From the NCBI RefSeq assembly GCF_026262505.1, contig NC_067203.1, positions 25,711,411 through 25,775,410 on the forward strand: a DNA stretch of 64,000 bases. The letters run 5' to 3'. Positions 9,773 to 19,320 of this stretch are shown here, piece by piece; position 1 is the first letter of the stretch; every line of letters begins with the position of its first letter. The translations under genes were made by a program, and so were the position numbers. The notes under the pieces were generated by a model. It searched no databases. It worked only from the letters and a program-made list of their open reading frames with translations, and had not been told where the DNA came from. The DNA is from Trichomonas vaginalis G3. Lineage: Eukaryota; Parabasalia; Trichomonadida; Trichomonadidae.

Positions 9773-10228
9773 ATGTCTAGCGATTTCGCTATCTATATTC
9801 GAGACAAGCTTTTTGACTCTAAAACATCTGTCGACCATAAAATCTTACATAGTGTAAACAAGAAAGGTGAATTTGTTCTAAAGTTCTGTTTCTGGGAATA
9901 TGACAAGAACCATAAAACATTACAAAGAGCAGTCTTAAAATTTGTCAATGACAGACTTGTTGACAGAGATGACGCCGATTGGAAAGATGAAGTCCAACAA
10001 AAGTTCTTAGAATGCAAAGAAGGCACATGCGCTGTTCTTGAAGATGAAATAGAAAACAGAATAGATGAGCTATTAAAGGACAAAGAACTTTTACATAAAT
10101 ATGGTTGCGCCAAATTTGACATAACTCCACCAGAGAAGAAGAAGAAGAGAGAAAAGAAAGAAAAGAAAGTAGAAGAAGAGAAGAAAGAACCTGAACCAGT
10201 TCCAGAGAAAAAGAAATTTAACATGTAA
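9773..10228 (+). CDS. Polinton small charged protein
   Basis: This is a whole frame of 151 residues starting MSSDFAIYIRDKLF. The front part is mixed alpha/beta with WKDEVQQKFLECKEGTC. The last 35 residues are a low-complexity KKKKREKKEKKVEEEKKEPE tail, typical of nucleic-acid or scaffold contacts. Divergent from the ATPase, it could be a partner in packaging, but no family is recognised. The copy 2 counterpart at 47,477-47,943 looks broken. Confidence 0.7.
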   Translation: MSSDFAIYIRDKLFDSKTSVDHKILHSVNKKGEFVLKFCFWEYDKNHKTLQRAVLKFVNDRLVDRDDADWKDEVQQKFLECKEGTCAVLEDEIENRIDELLKDKELLHKYGCAKFDITPPEKKKKREKKEKKVEEEKKEPEPVPEKKKFNM

Positions 10229-10244
10229 AAATAAACTTTTATTT

Positions 10245-10664
10245 TTAGAACATTTCTGGGTCAATGTCAATGTTCTCTTCCTCTTTAGGAGCAAACACTG
10301 GCTTAGACTCTAAAATCTTTTTACCCAATTTACCTTGAACTTCAACTATCTTAGACTCATAATATTCATAGTCGTCTGTCTTCTTTGGTTCATAAGGTAT
10401 AACAAGTTTGTATGCTTTGCCTTCTTTAAGGTTTGAGAACCTTCTGTCAAAATTTTCTTTGACTGTTAACAAACCTTCTATGTCTAAGTCTTCAAATTTC
10501 GCACCATTTTTAGTCACAATAGCAAACTTAACTGGTTCGATGTTCCAAACTTTGCTGAATGAAGACTTTTCAAAATGGTAGAAGTAAACATTCAAATAAG
10601 CGAATGGGTCTAGTTCTTCTTTGACTTCTGTCATGTACTTATTTACTGAGATGAATTTCGTCAT
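10245..10664 (-). CDS. Polinton conserved 139-residue protein
   Basis: This is a whole frame, nearly identical to 47,041-47,460 in copy 2. It has a predicted beta-rich core (FAYLNVYFYHFEKS, KFAIVTKNGAKFEDL, YKLVIPYEPK) and an acidic end, EEENIDIDPEMF. A beta-barrel core with an acidic tail beside a helicase gene would suit a single-stranded DNA-binding protein, but this is only inference. It is preserved in both copies. Confidence 0.75.
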   Translation of the reverse strand: MTKFISVNKYMTEVKEELDPFAYLNVYFYHFEKSSFSKVWNIEPVKFAIVTKNGAKFEDLDIEGLLTVKENFDRRFSNLKEGKAYKLVIPYEPKKTDDYEYYESKIVEVQGKLGKKILESKPVFAPKEEENIDIDPEMF

Positions 10665-10699
10665 CTTTTCTATCGGATAAAAAAATATTTTTTTAAAAT

Positions 10700-11936
10700 T
10701 TACTCATAAAAATTTTTCTTTGTATATACGCCGTTCTGAACATCTAAAAGACTTTTGACATTTGCCAAGAATGTACGTTTAGACGCTGCCATATAACCAT
10801 ATTCTTGACAATATTGTTTATACGAATCGTACAATGACCTTTCATCTAATGACACAAAGTCAGTTTCATCTATGAACAGTTCATATACACTCTTGTTTGC
10901 TTCTAACAATGTTTGTCTTTCTTCGGTATGTGGAATTTGTCTTGGATTGAACTTAGAAATATCTAATGTCATGAAATATGAGAACAAGTGGTTGTAAAAG
11001 TCAGATGTCAAAGTTTCTGCTAAGTCGTCAAAATATTCTGTATCTTGCATATGAGAATCTGACGTTCTGACAACTACATATCTTCTGTCAGAACTTTCTA
11101 ACTTCATCGGAACAACATTGTTTGAAACCATGACGAAGTTTGCAACATTTTCACAAACTCTTTGGTCTTTATATTTTCTTTCAACAACTCCAACTTTGTC
11201 TGTTATAAGACTCTTCAAAGCATCTGAGTTCAAAACTTTTGTTGTATCTATACTTTGAAGTTCGTTACATACTATAAGTTTCATATTCTCAATAGAAGAG
11301 TTAAACTTGCCACAGATGTTTTCTAAGTTTGTCATATTCGGGTTCGAATAGCCCTCTAACAGTTTGCATAAGATATCTGTAAAGAATGTGTTCTTACCAG
11401 TTCCTTGTTTTCCAATTATAATGAGAGCAGTTTCATTTTTAGCACTTGGATGTTGTAAGATATTTGCAAACCAACATAAGATATACTCATAGACTCTTTC
11501 GTTTCCATTGCATATAATTTCTTTGACATGGTCTAACCAAGCTTCTATAATATTTTCTTTCCATTCTACTTGTTCGTATTTATATCCAGTGAAGATAGAA
11601 TAGAAGTTTGGAGAAGGTGTATATAAACTTTATACCTCGAACTGAAAAATCTTCTAACTTTGACAATAAGATATCCCAAGCATCTAACATCTTCATTCCA
11701 ACTTGTACAACTTTTATTTTCTTAAGTTTCTGTCTACATTCTTGTTCTGAAACTATTGTTGCTCTTGGTTTGTTAAAGACAACATCCCATTCTTTCATAA
11801 CATAACATTCTGGGGCAGAGTCAACATAAATGACTAAACGTTTCAAATTCTCGACTGCTTTGTTATAGTCTCGAAATGGACACATATTTCTGAATGCTTG
11901 GAAGTCATAAAAATCTGAAACATCTATTCTGTACAT
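10700..11936 (-). pseudogene. Polinton SF3 (D5-like) helicase region (copy 1), broken
   Basis: This encodes a superfamily 3 helicase of the D5-like group used in DNA replication. Landmarks are a Walker A GKQGTGKN on the minus strand near 11,395, a following CNELQSID acidic block, and RRYVVVRTSD with NFVMVSNN typical of sensor regions. The amino-terminal segment (MYRIDVSDFYDFQAF) is of unknown type, where related proteins often carry a primase. It has about one or two breaks, and the copy 2 counterpart is also broken. Confidence 0.75.
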
Positions 11937-11966
11937 TTTTATAAAAATAAAAAAAAATATTTTTTT

Positions 11967-12769
11967 TATTCTTGACTTTGTTGTTCCATTTGTTGCATTT
12001 GTTGTTCTTGAGCTATTTGTTGTTGAAGTTGTTCTTGTAATACAATACTTTTCACCGGTTGCATCTTCCAATTCGAAACTTTCTGCCGTCATTGACAAAT
12101 ACATAGGACATAAAAGTTTTACAGGAACAAGTTTGCGTCAACTAATGTCAACGTTATACTTGCCAAAGTGTTTGAGTTCACTAAGGTTGAAAATTCTGCA
12201 TTCGAATGAACAATAGGCAAACCAGCAGAGAAAGTATTGTTTTATACGCATAAGTATCTTTTGGTCATAATAGTTTCTGTCGACATTCGAATAACACTTT
12301 GAACCTAAGTTTGAAACAATATATAAGATTGGTGTGCTTAATGTCAATGGAATAGACATTCCTTGTATGACACCTTTTCCTGTTATAGGAAACTGTTGGT
12401 AGTAAAAACCAGAAATAAGTTTTGTATTATAGCTCATATCGTTTATAGTAAACTCAGTCGGACATCCAAACATAATGAAACCTGCTCTAGTTGCAGCACA
12501 TGTTACACCCGTACTTAAAGTATTAAATAAGTCAACAAAACCTGTTGGTGGTTATATTCTGAGTAAGTATCTTCAAAGAAGTATTTTTTACCATTCACAA
12601 CAACAAAGTCTTCTGGTGTCAAAAGAGCAAAACAGGCTTTAGTCGTCATTGTGTTTAAGGTTAGTTTACAATATCGTCCTTGAGGACTTTGTAAGTTTTG
12701 TTGTTATAGAATTATATGACTCAGGGTTTTTAGTCGTAATAGTATATAAACCACTATGTCTTCTGCCAT
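11967..12769 (-). pseudogene. Polinton probable minor capsid protein region (copy 1), broken
   Basis: This is the counterpart of 44,959-45,741 in copy 2. The protein is beta-rich (FIMFGCPTEF, ISGFYYQQFPITG, TPILYIVSNLGSKCYS) and its length of about 260 residues suits a single jelly-roll penton. The gene lies between the helicase and the capsid block. Calling it the penton is inference from size and position. It looks broken. Confidence 0.5.
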
Positions 12770-12787
12770 TTACTTAGCAACTAAATT

Positions 12788-13354
12788 TTAATGAAATTTG
12801 TGGTCGTCAAATATTTTTATGACGTCTGGGAAACTATATTTTAAGTTCAACGTTTCACCTCCTTTCATAACGTATATCTTGTCAATGACATTATATGAAA
12901 CACCACAGCAACTAATGTCGGGTTCTATTTCTTTGATGTTTATATCGTCTGCCTCTGTCAAAAGTTTCAATAGTTCTTTCAAAACTTCATGAGGTGCAAT
13001 GACATATGAGTTCACTTTTACAGGGTTGTGTTCGACCAAGTTTAACATTATACCTAAAGCTTGACAAATCTTCTCCTGAGTTTGAAGTTTGTCTTTCAGT
13101 TGTTGGTAGTCGTTTCGAATATCTGCAACAGAACTTAAGTCTCTGCTAACTTCAGGATATGTTGGTTGTTCTTTTACAGGAACTATTGTTATACCATCTT
13201 GGTCTTCGTATGGTTTCCCCACTTCAACATCTCTTTCTTTGACATTGACAACAACACTTTGACTGTTTGTTTGAGTTGGTGAATTTAACTTCACATCTGC
13301 CACCGCCATTAAACCTTTTGAAACACTCACGCTTCTATTTTTCGGAAATGACAT
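12788..13354 (-). CDS. Polinton conserved 188-residue protein
   Basis: This is a whole frame from MSFPKNRSVSVSKGLMAVAD. A middle segment (DIRNDYQQLKDKLQTQEKI) is likely a short coiled coil. It is followed by a compact domain with ISCCGVSYNVIDKIYVMKGG and a hydrophobic end. A longer upstream start would overlap the divergent gene, so the start at 13,354 is preferred. No family is recognised. It could be a structural or assembly protein, since it sits next to the capsid genes. Confidence 0.7.
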   Translation of the reverse strand: MSFPKNRSVSVSKGLMAVADVKLNSPTQTNSQSVVVNVKERDVEVGKPYEDQDGITIVPVKEQPTYPEVSRDLSSVADIRNDYQQLKDKLQTQEKICQALGIMLNLVEHNPVKVNSYVIAPHEVLKELLKLLTEADDINIKEIEPDISCCGVSYNVIDKIYVMKGGETLNLKYSFPDVIKIFDDHKFH

Positions 13355-13372
13355 TTTACTTAGAATAAAAAG
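13355..13372. promoter_or_regulatory. 18-base divergent promoter
   Basis: Only 18 bases (TTTTACTTAGAATAAAAAG) separate two divergent start codons. Read on the other strand, it matches the TTTTTATTCTAGATAAAAT spacer between divergent genes at 58,250-58,267. The match suggests a compact two-way promoter used by the element. Confidence 0.6.
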
Positions 13373-13792
13373 ATGGACGTATTTGAGTATCTCTTCGAAT
13401 TGAAGCAGAACAAAGTTTACACACACAAACAATACAAATACATTGACAGAATAGTTCTTTATACAAACAATGGTAAATGTTATAGAATAGCAGTCTTTGC
13501 TGAACCAAAATATTTTCATAAAGCAAAGAAAGTTGGTATAACCGAAATGGTGAAAGTTCTTGAAGCAGACAAAAATATAACTTCAAAACTTACAGATATT
13601 TCTAAAGGAAAGTTTATAATACAATTTTATGTCAAAACTGGCGTACTGTCAATATTTGACGGAGAGAAGTCAGTTCAAGAACAACTTACTGACCTGCTGC
13701 CAAAATCTGCTCGATGGAAGCTGTCGTTATGCCAATCTGAGGAGCCCCAGCAGGTTTCATCGAACGAATCTTCAAAAGAGCATCTTCCGTGA
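13373..13792 (+). CDS. Polinton 139-residue protein overlapping the capsid gene end
   Basis: This whole frame begins MDVFEYLFELKQNKVYTHKQ and includes a beta-rich core (GKCYRIAVFAEPKYFHKAKK, GKFIIQFYVKTGVLSIFDG). Its last 107 bases overlap the end of the convergent capsid gene on the other strand, so the tail may be constrained or incidental. The copy 2 counterpart has the same front part and a different tail. Function is unknown. Confidence 0.65.
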   Translation: MDVFEYLFELKQNKVYTHKQYKYIDRIVLYTNNGKCYRIAVFAEPKYFHKAKKVGITEMVKVLEADKNITSKLTDISKGKFIIQFYVKTGVLSIFDGEKSVQEQLTDLLPKSARWKLSLCQSEEPQQVSSNESSKEHLP

Positions 13793-15292
13793 AAAGTGCT
13801 ATTGGTTTTGTAAACTTCTTTGCTCTCAATTCATCTGGACCGTCTCTGTCACCAGTATATTGTATTTGAACTGTACCAACAGTTGAAATACCACCCATAA
13901 AGTCTTCTGAGTCAGCAAATGGAATGCCAAGCCAAAAGTTTGAACGGTCTCCATTTGTATATTGAGTGTTTTGACCTCCTGTATGAGTCCATACTTTCAC
14001 ATATGGCATAATAGAACTTTGCATTTCAGGGTTAATGGTTGTTGTGAAGTTGTTGTTAAAGTTCATAGCATCTAATGTCAAGTTGTATGACCTCATATCC
14101 TCAACTGTAGAATATTCTTCTCTTGGATAGTATTTGCCATCTATGTTTATATGATATTTAATACCAGGGTTGTAGAAGCAAGAATAGTCATTTATAGTTC
14201 GTCTGAACAGTACAAACATAGTATCTGCATGTTTCATTGCAGTTGTTAAGGCAATATCTGTTCTTGCACCTGGGTCAGCACTTTGGTTTCCAACTTCACC
14301 TGCAAAGTCTTTGACAGATATTTGGTGTATAGGGAACATAAGTGGAACTGCAATATATTTGGCAGCTAAAGCATTTGAAATATCTGGGTCCAACATATAG
14401 ACTGCAAGTCTGCTTTCTATTCTCTTGCATTCAAACTTTTCGCATGTGAACTTAACTGGGTCCCAAGCAGTTCCAGCAGCATTGAAATAATAGTTTACTT
14501 CATTGTTGAAGTTTGAGAAACCAAAGTCTAAGTCAACTTTGTCTTTGCAAAATTCGGCGAATGACGTTTGATTTGTTCCCTTTACGTCTGTAATAGTGAA
14601 TGGGTCTTGTGTTGGTGCAATGACTAAGTTATTTTGCTTGGAGTAAGTTCGATAGAAATTTTTCCTGCCCAGTTTGGCAAGTATCTTAAAAACCTGAAGA
14701 TGAGGAAAGATGACAAAGGAACTCTAAGTTTCAGTTTTACTTTGGTTACTGCTGCTGCAGTTTGTCCAGAAAGGTTAACATAAACTCCTGGAACGTTAGG
14801 GTCAAGTCTTCTTATTTTCTCAATGGTTGCGTACTGGTCTGTTTGTTCTCTAGCTTGTGGTTGTACTGAGTTTCTCAAAGCGAACCATTCGTAGTTTGCC
14901 CATGTTACTGTTTGAACTAAGTCAGAGTTAGAATATATCTTATATCCCATAAAAACTTCTGGAGCATATTGGTATCCGACATAGAAAATTCCATTGCAAC
15001 CTTTCTTGTCAGACAACTTGGCAGAAGGTTTTATTTCAATGTCTTGTTCCACGTATAAGAATGAGTTGTCAATAGAAATTATATGAAACCTGTCGCAAGC
15101 AATATCTACTGTTGTTGAAGAACCTTCTCCAAACTCACCTACGTTTCCATAAGAAACAGCAGTTGTATATTCGTAAGTTCCAGGAACTATTTCTGACCTT
15201 CTAATGGCATTGTCGCATTCGTTATACCATTCGGAAACATTTCCATTCATGGCATCCAAAACTGTTGGCGTTATATTCTGAGCGGCGTACAT
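13686..15292 (-). pseudogene. Polinton probable major capsid protein region (copy 1), broken
   Basis: This is the counterpart of 42,438-44,041 in copy 2. The size of about 530 codons, the dense beta-strand pattern (CNGIFYVGYQYAPEVFMGYK, VYVNLSGQTAAAV, IMPYVKVWTHTG) and the position beside the minor capsid region suit the double jelly-roll capsid of Polintons. No simple motif proves this. A structure prediction of any single open segment showing a jelly roll would support it. It looks broken, with a few breaks. Confidence 0.6.
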
Positions 15293-15324
15293 TTCATATG
15301 TGTAAAAATATAGAATAGTTGGAT

Positions 15325-18300
15325 TTATATGTCATAATAGAACCCACGTGGACCAAGCTTTACTTTCTTCCTGACTGAGTTTTTAACTCTTCTTTTTCCT
15401 TCATTGCCCTCTGCTTTAAGTTGTTGCATCTTTGCCTCATGTTCACCTAGTATGTTGTAAATTTCCCATGTCCTTTTTGCCTTTGGGCTCTGGTCGCCCA
15501 TCTCAGGTAACCTATATCCTAGAAAGATTTTGTCATAGTCTGTATTTGAGTCTTCGCGTATTGTTTGCATGACTCTTTCCTGAGTTTCCGGTTCAAGCTC
15601 TTCAAACAGAGCTTGTCCATATGGAATAAGCTCGTTTCCAAATATATGTTTTTGTAGCCATTCTGGTTTTCTTTCCATGTTACCAATTATATCTTTTGTG
15701 AATGGGAAAGCTTTTACCCAATCTTTCAGTCTTGCGTCATTTATTTCTGTAGTTGGTTTTATTTTGTCAAGGAACATGTTTTTCAATACTAACATTTCAT
15801 TTGGTACTGTCCATTTGAGTTTTCTTAAATATTCATCCCTTCTCAGTTCATTGTCTGCAAAGTAAGTTTTTATGACATTTTGCAAACTTTCGTTTGCAAG
15901 GTCATGTACAATAGGTTCTCTTCCTTCTCTCTCCCTAACTTTCTTTCTAAACTCTTCACCAAATATACATCTTTATGGTTCTGTGTAGTTCTTTGAGATA
16001 AATGTTCTAGAACGTCAGGTGTTATATTTCCATCAGCCATGTTCATTTCATACTGGTCCAAAATATCTGCATCTTTCATATCTTTCAATGGCATTAAAGC
16101 CGCGCTGAAAATACCAGCTATATCTGGTTCATTGACTTCCATTGCGTCTACAACTTCTTGGAATTGTGGTTGTAAGTTTATGAACCACCTATCCGGATTA
16201 GCTTTATGACCCCATCTCATTGTAGTTCCATCGTCTGCAGAAACAAAAGTAGGTTTGTTTCCATCTTGGTTAGGTTCTGAATGAACTTAAACTGTTTCAT
16301 TTCTATATGTTTTCTTGAAATTTAACCTTTTATTTCACCGAGTTCATCCGAAGATTGACGTTAAATGCTCGTAAGTAAAAAGGGTTGTTGTATTTGTGTA
16401 CATTTTTTTCAGTTTCTTCTATGCTGGATATTTTCATCTGGTGTTGGAGTCTTTTGTATGTCGGCAAACATTTTTCGATATTCTTCTACTATGTCAGCGA
16501 ATCTTTCTTAGACTCTTGGAAATATTCCATATTCTCCGCATACTCTTGTTGAGGGTCAAGATTTTTCGCTGTTCCAAATCTTCATCTAGTTCTGTGAAGT
16601 TAGTTTCCAAAGGAGGGACTTGTTCGTTTCCTTCTGGCTCTTCTAGCTGTTGTTGCTGAACTATTTCTTCCATGTCTGGTTGTATCTGAACTTCTTCCTG
16701 TGGAGTTTCTTGTACCTCATCTGCTGGCATTTCATATATTCCGAGACCGTTTTTAACAAGTTCCCTATTTAAGCCATCCGCATTCATAACCCTTTCTTCT
16801 TTCGTTCCGTCTCTATTTTTTACGCGTTTCATGAAGATAGTTGAATTATCATTTATCTCTGACACCAAATATCTCGGAGTAAATTCAGTCATGTCATTTG
16901 GATGATATGCTATTAAATCATATCCCTTAGCGAGCTTGTATTTTCCAGGTTTGAAATTATATCCCATTTGTGCTGAACCATAAAGCTAAATAGGTTCGGG
17001 TCAGTATTTCCTTCCTTGAACTTTCTAATAGCTTCTTTATATCTGTCACTAAAGTCAAGAGTATCTGGGTAACCATAATTTTCCTTAAGCATTTTTAAGA
17101 ATTCTTGGTTTCCTTGTTCTCTACTTCTTTTATGTCCTTGCTCTGTTTGTGGTTGTTGCTGTGCAGTGTTTTGAACTGTTGGTTGTGGTGCAGTGTTTTG
17201 AACTGTTGGTTGTGGTGCAGTGTTTTGAACTGTTGGTTGTGGTGCTGGATTTTGAACTGTTGGTTTTGGTTGTTGTTGTGGTGCATGCCTGTGTCTGTGT
17301 CCATGTGACGATGTAAATGTTTTAGGTAGTCCTGGTGCAGGTGCTTCTCTTGGAGGGTTTGGTGGTATATAAGTTCCACTAGCTAGTATATAAGTTCCAC
17401 CAGCTGGTATATAAGTTCCACCAGCTGGCACATATGTTCCATCTGCAGCATAATGTCCTACCTGACTTTTCGTTTTTAAGAAAGCATTTACTAGGTCTTT
17501 TTGGTCTGTTGTAACTCTTTTTCTTGACTTTCCACAACAGTTGCTCTAACGGCGTCATAGGCACTTTGAACTGCCTGTCTCGTTGCTGCATCTGTTATTT
17601 TCGTCATATTTTGTGCTACTTCTCTTAACTCGTTGTCGAAACCTTCAGACTTCAGTTTCTTTCCAGATGAGAAGTCGTTCATTGTTTCACCTTACTATGA
17701 AGAGCTTCGAAGGCGTTCTTAAAGTCAGCATTCATTAAAGCTTCATTTGAACTGTCTTCATCCGCTTGTATTTTTGTCCTTATTGACCCTATAAGTTGGG
17801 CTGCTTTAGCGTTGGCTTGGGCATCTAACCAGTCATTATTAGCTTTTTATATATTCTGCGCTTTTCATTGCCTTTTGCATGGCTGCGTCGTTATTTTTAC
17901 TTTCTTGTGCTAAGTTTCATACTGTACGGTTTGGTTTTGCAACTGTAAAAGTTTTTCTGCCTTTACATTTGCTTCAACTTCTTTTTTATACTCATCGCTA
18001 TCCATATATGTCTTCAGGGCTTTTTGTTTTATCTCTTCATCTTTCAGTACTTTATATTGAGTAGTATGGTTTTTCAAATTTATGACATCTTGTTCCATTT
18101 TTGCTACTTCTGCTGCTTTTTCTGACACTTTTTTCGCATATTCCTCTGTACTTAGTTCTTTCAGTTGTTCTTCTTTCTTCTTTTTCTCTACGTTTAACTC
18201 ATTGAGTTTCTTTGTGTGTCTGTCATATTCTAGTTTCTTTTCGTTTTCACTTATTTGTTCTGTATGTCTATGTTTGACTTTTTGACATCTGTTATTTGAT

Positions 18301-18580
18301 TTTTGAGTGAACTCAAATTCATTTGACTTTGAGGGTTATAAGCTGTTCCGTCTGCAGCTCCACCATAGCCTGCCATTTTCGCTAAAAGTGCCGCTCTTAA
18401 ACCTCCACTCTGTGCACCAATAACTCGGTTTAAAAGCATAGGGTTGCTTGACATTTGTTGCAACATAGTGGGGTCATTCATCATTTGTTGTTGCAACTGT
18501 TGTTGTGGTGTCAGTTTTACTATTGGATGTTTCAATGCTCCCTTCCTCTTACGTATATTCTTACGTAGCTTACGTGGCAT
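15325..18580 (-). pseudogene. Polinton large basic coiled-coil protein region (copy 1), broken
   Basis: This is the counterpart of the whole 1,060-residue protein at 39,223-42,405 in copy 2, with the same Arg/Lys-rich start (MPRKLRKNIRKRK), long coiled coil and Pro/Gln-rich middle. In this copy the middle carries extra QPTVQN-type repeats near 17,155-17,270 and extra AGGTYIP repeats near 17,370-17,440. It has several breaks. Confidence 0.75.
17155..17440 (-). repeat. Coding tandem repeats in the large basic protein
   Basis: Two short arrays lie side by side: a 33-base unit read as QPTVQNTAP-like and a 27-base unit read as PAGGTYI-like. Their copy numbers differ from those in copy 2 (about 40,370-40,570), showing repeat-number change since the copies split. 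Confidence 0.8.
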
Positions 18581-18599
18581 TTTAAGTGAAGTTAAAAAC

Positions 18600-19020
18600 A
18601 TTTACGATGAAGAAGTCTTGACAAAACATTTACGAAGAAATCATGAAAATTCAAGAGGTGAGAAAACAGGTGAGAAAACGGGTGACATCTCACCTCTTCA
18701 CCTAAATTATATTTTTGGGTCATTTACGCTCATTACGATGAAATCATGACAAAACATTTACGAAGAAGTCTTGACAAAACATTTACGATGAAGAAGTCTT
18801 GACAAAACATTTACGAAGAAGTCTTGACAAAACATTTACGAAGAAGTCTTGACAAATCATATACGATGAAATCATGACAAAACATTTACGAAGAAGTCTT
18901 GACAAAACATTTACGAAGAAGTCTTGACAAATCATATACGATGAAGTCTTGACAAAACATATACGAAGAAGTCTTGACAAAACATTTACGAAGAAGTCTT
19001 GACAAAAAAGTCAACGGCTG
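18600..19020. repeat. Subterminal tandem repeats, copy 1
   Basis: Units of about 25 bases built on ACGAAGAAGTCTTGACAAAA run to the terminal motif, with one GGTGA-type module at 18,655-18,704. Similar units border both ends of copy 2. No gene is present. Confidence 0.85.
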
Positions 19021-19059
19021 GTCGGCTGGGGTTCGGTCCTCCTCTTGGGTCTTGGGAAA

Positions 19060-19209
19060 AACATCTTCGGGGGCTAGAAGGCACGAAGTGCCTGGAAGCC
19101 ATCCCCCAAGAAAAAAAAACTTCATTATACTCATTCATCCTCAGGGCTAGAAGGCACGAAGTGCCTGGAAGCCCCACTTCCTTTTTTTTTTTTTTTTTTT
19201 TTTTTTTTT
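19060..19209. repeat. Terminal repeat of Polinton copy 1
   Basis: Two copies of GGGCTAGAAGGCACGAAGTG followed by CCTGGAAGCC lie about 75 bases apart. The inner AGGCACGAAGTGCCT can form a hairpin. The element ends in a run of 28 T. The same motif, in the matching orientation, closes copy 2. Confidence 0.88.
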
Positions 19210-19320
19210 GAATTGACATCCTTAACTCTACTGAAAATCGTCACCACTTGATAGTAGAGGTAAAGCCGCAATTGAAATTTTTTTTCAAAGAATACTCTTA
19301 TTCTGGAAAATAAAATTCCC
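19210..19320. other. Host flank, no gene
   Basis: This short AT-rich stretch between Polinton copy 1 and the TTAA-flanked element shows no gene or repeat. Confidence 0.6.

Larger units (their letters stand above)
1..19209 (-). mobile_element. Polinton (Maverick) copy 1, one end outside window
   Basis: This is a large self-synthesising DNA transposon with virus-like genes. Family B polymerase, SF3 helicase, A32-like ATPase, probable capsid genes and KilA-N genes lie in the same order as in copy 2 (36,875-61,724), but inverted. Its visible end is at 19,182-19,209, a run of T preceded by two copies of a hairpin-bearing terminal motif. The other end, expected to carry integrase, fibre and methyltransferase genes, lies before position 1. 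About half the visible genes look whole and about seven look broken, so it is a fossil of fairly recent age: proteins shared with copy 2 remain nearly identical. Confidence 0.93.

Noticed and set aside
9737-9838. Longer start for the packaging ATPase
   Set aside because: It would overlap the divergent gene and cross the AT-only promoter; the start at 9,736 fits the leader pattern.
16396-16659. Hydrophobic frames antisense to the large basic protein (also 18,082-18,285 and 39,504-39,722)
   Set aside because: Antisense shadows of Lys/Glu/Gln-rich coding sequence give Phe/Leu/Ser-rich frames.
18783-19219. Small frames rich in SRLLRKCFVKTSS-type repeats
   Set aside because: They are translations of the subterminal repeats and terminal motif of Polinton copy 1.
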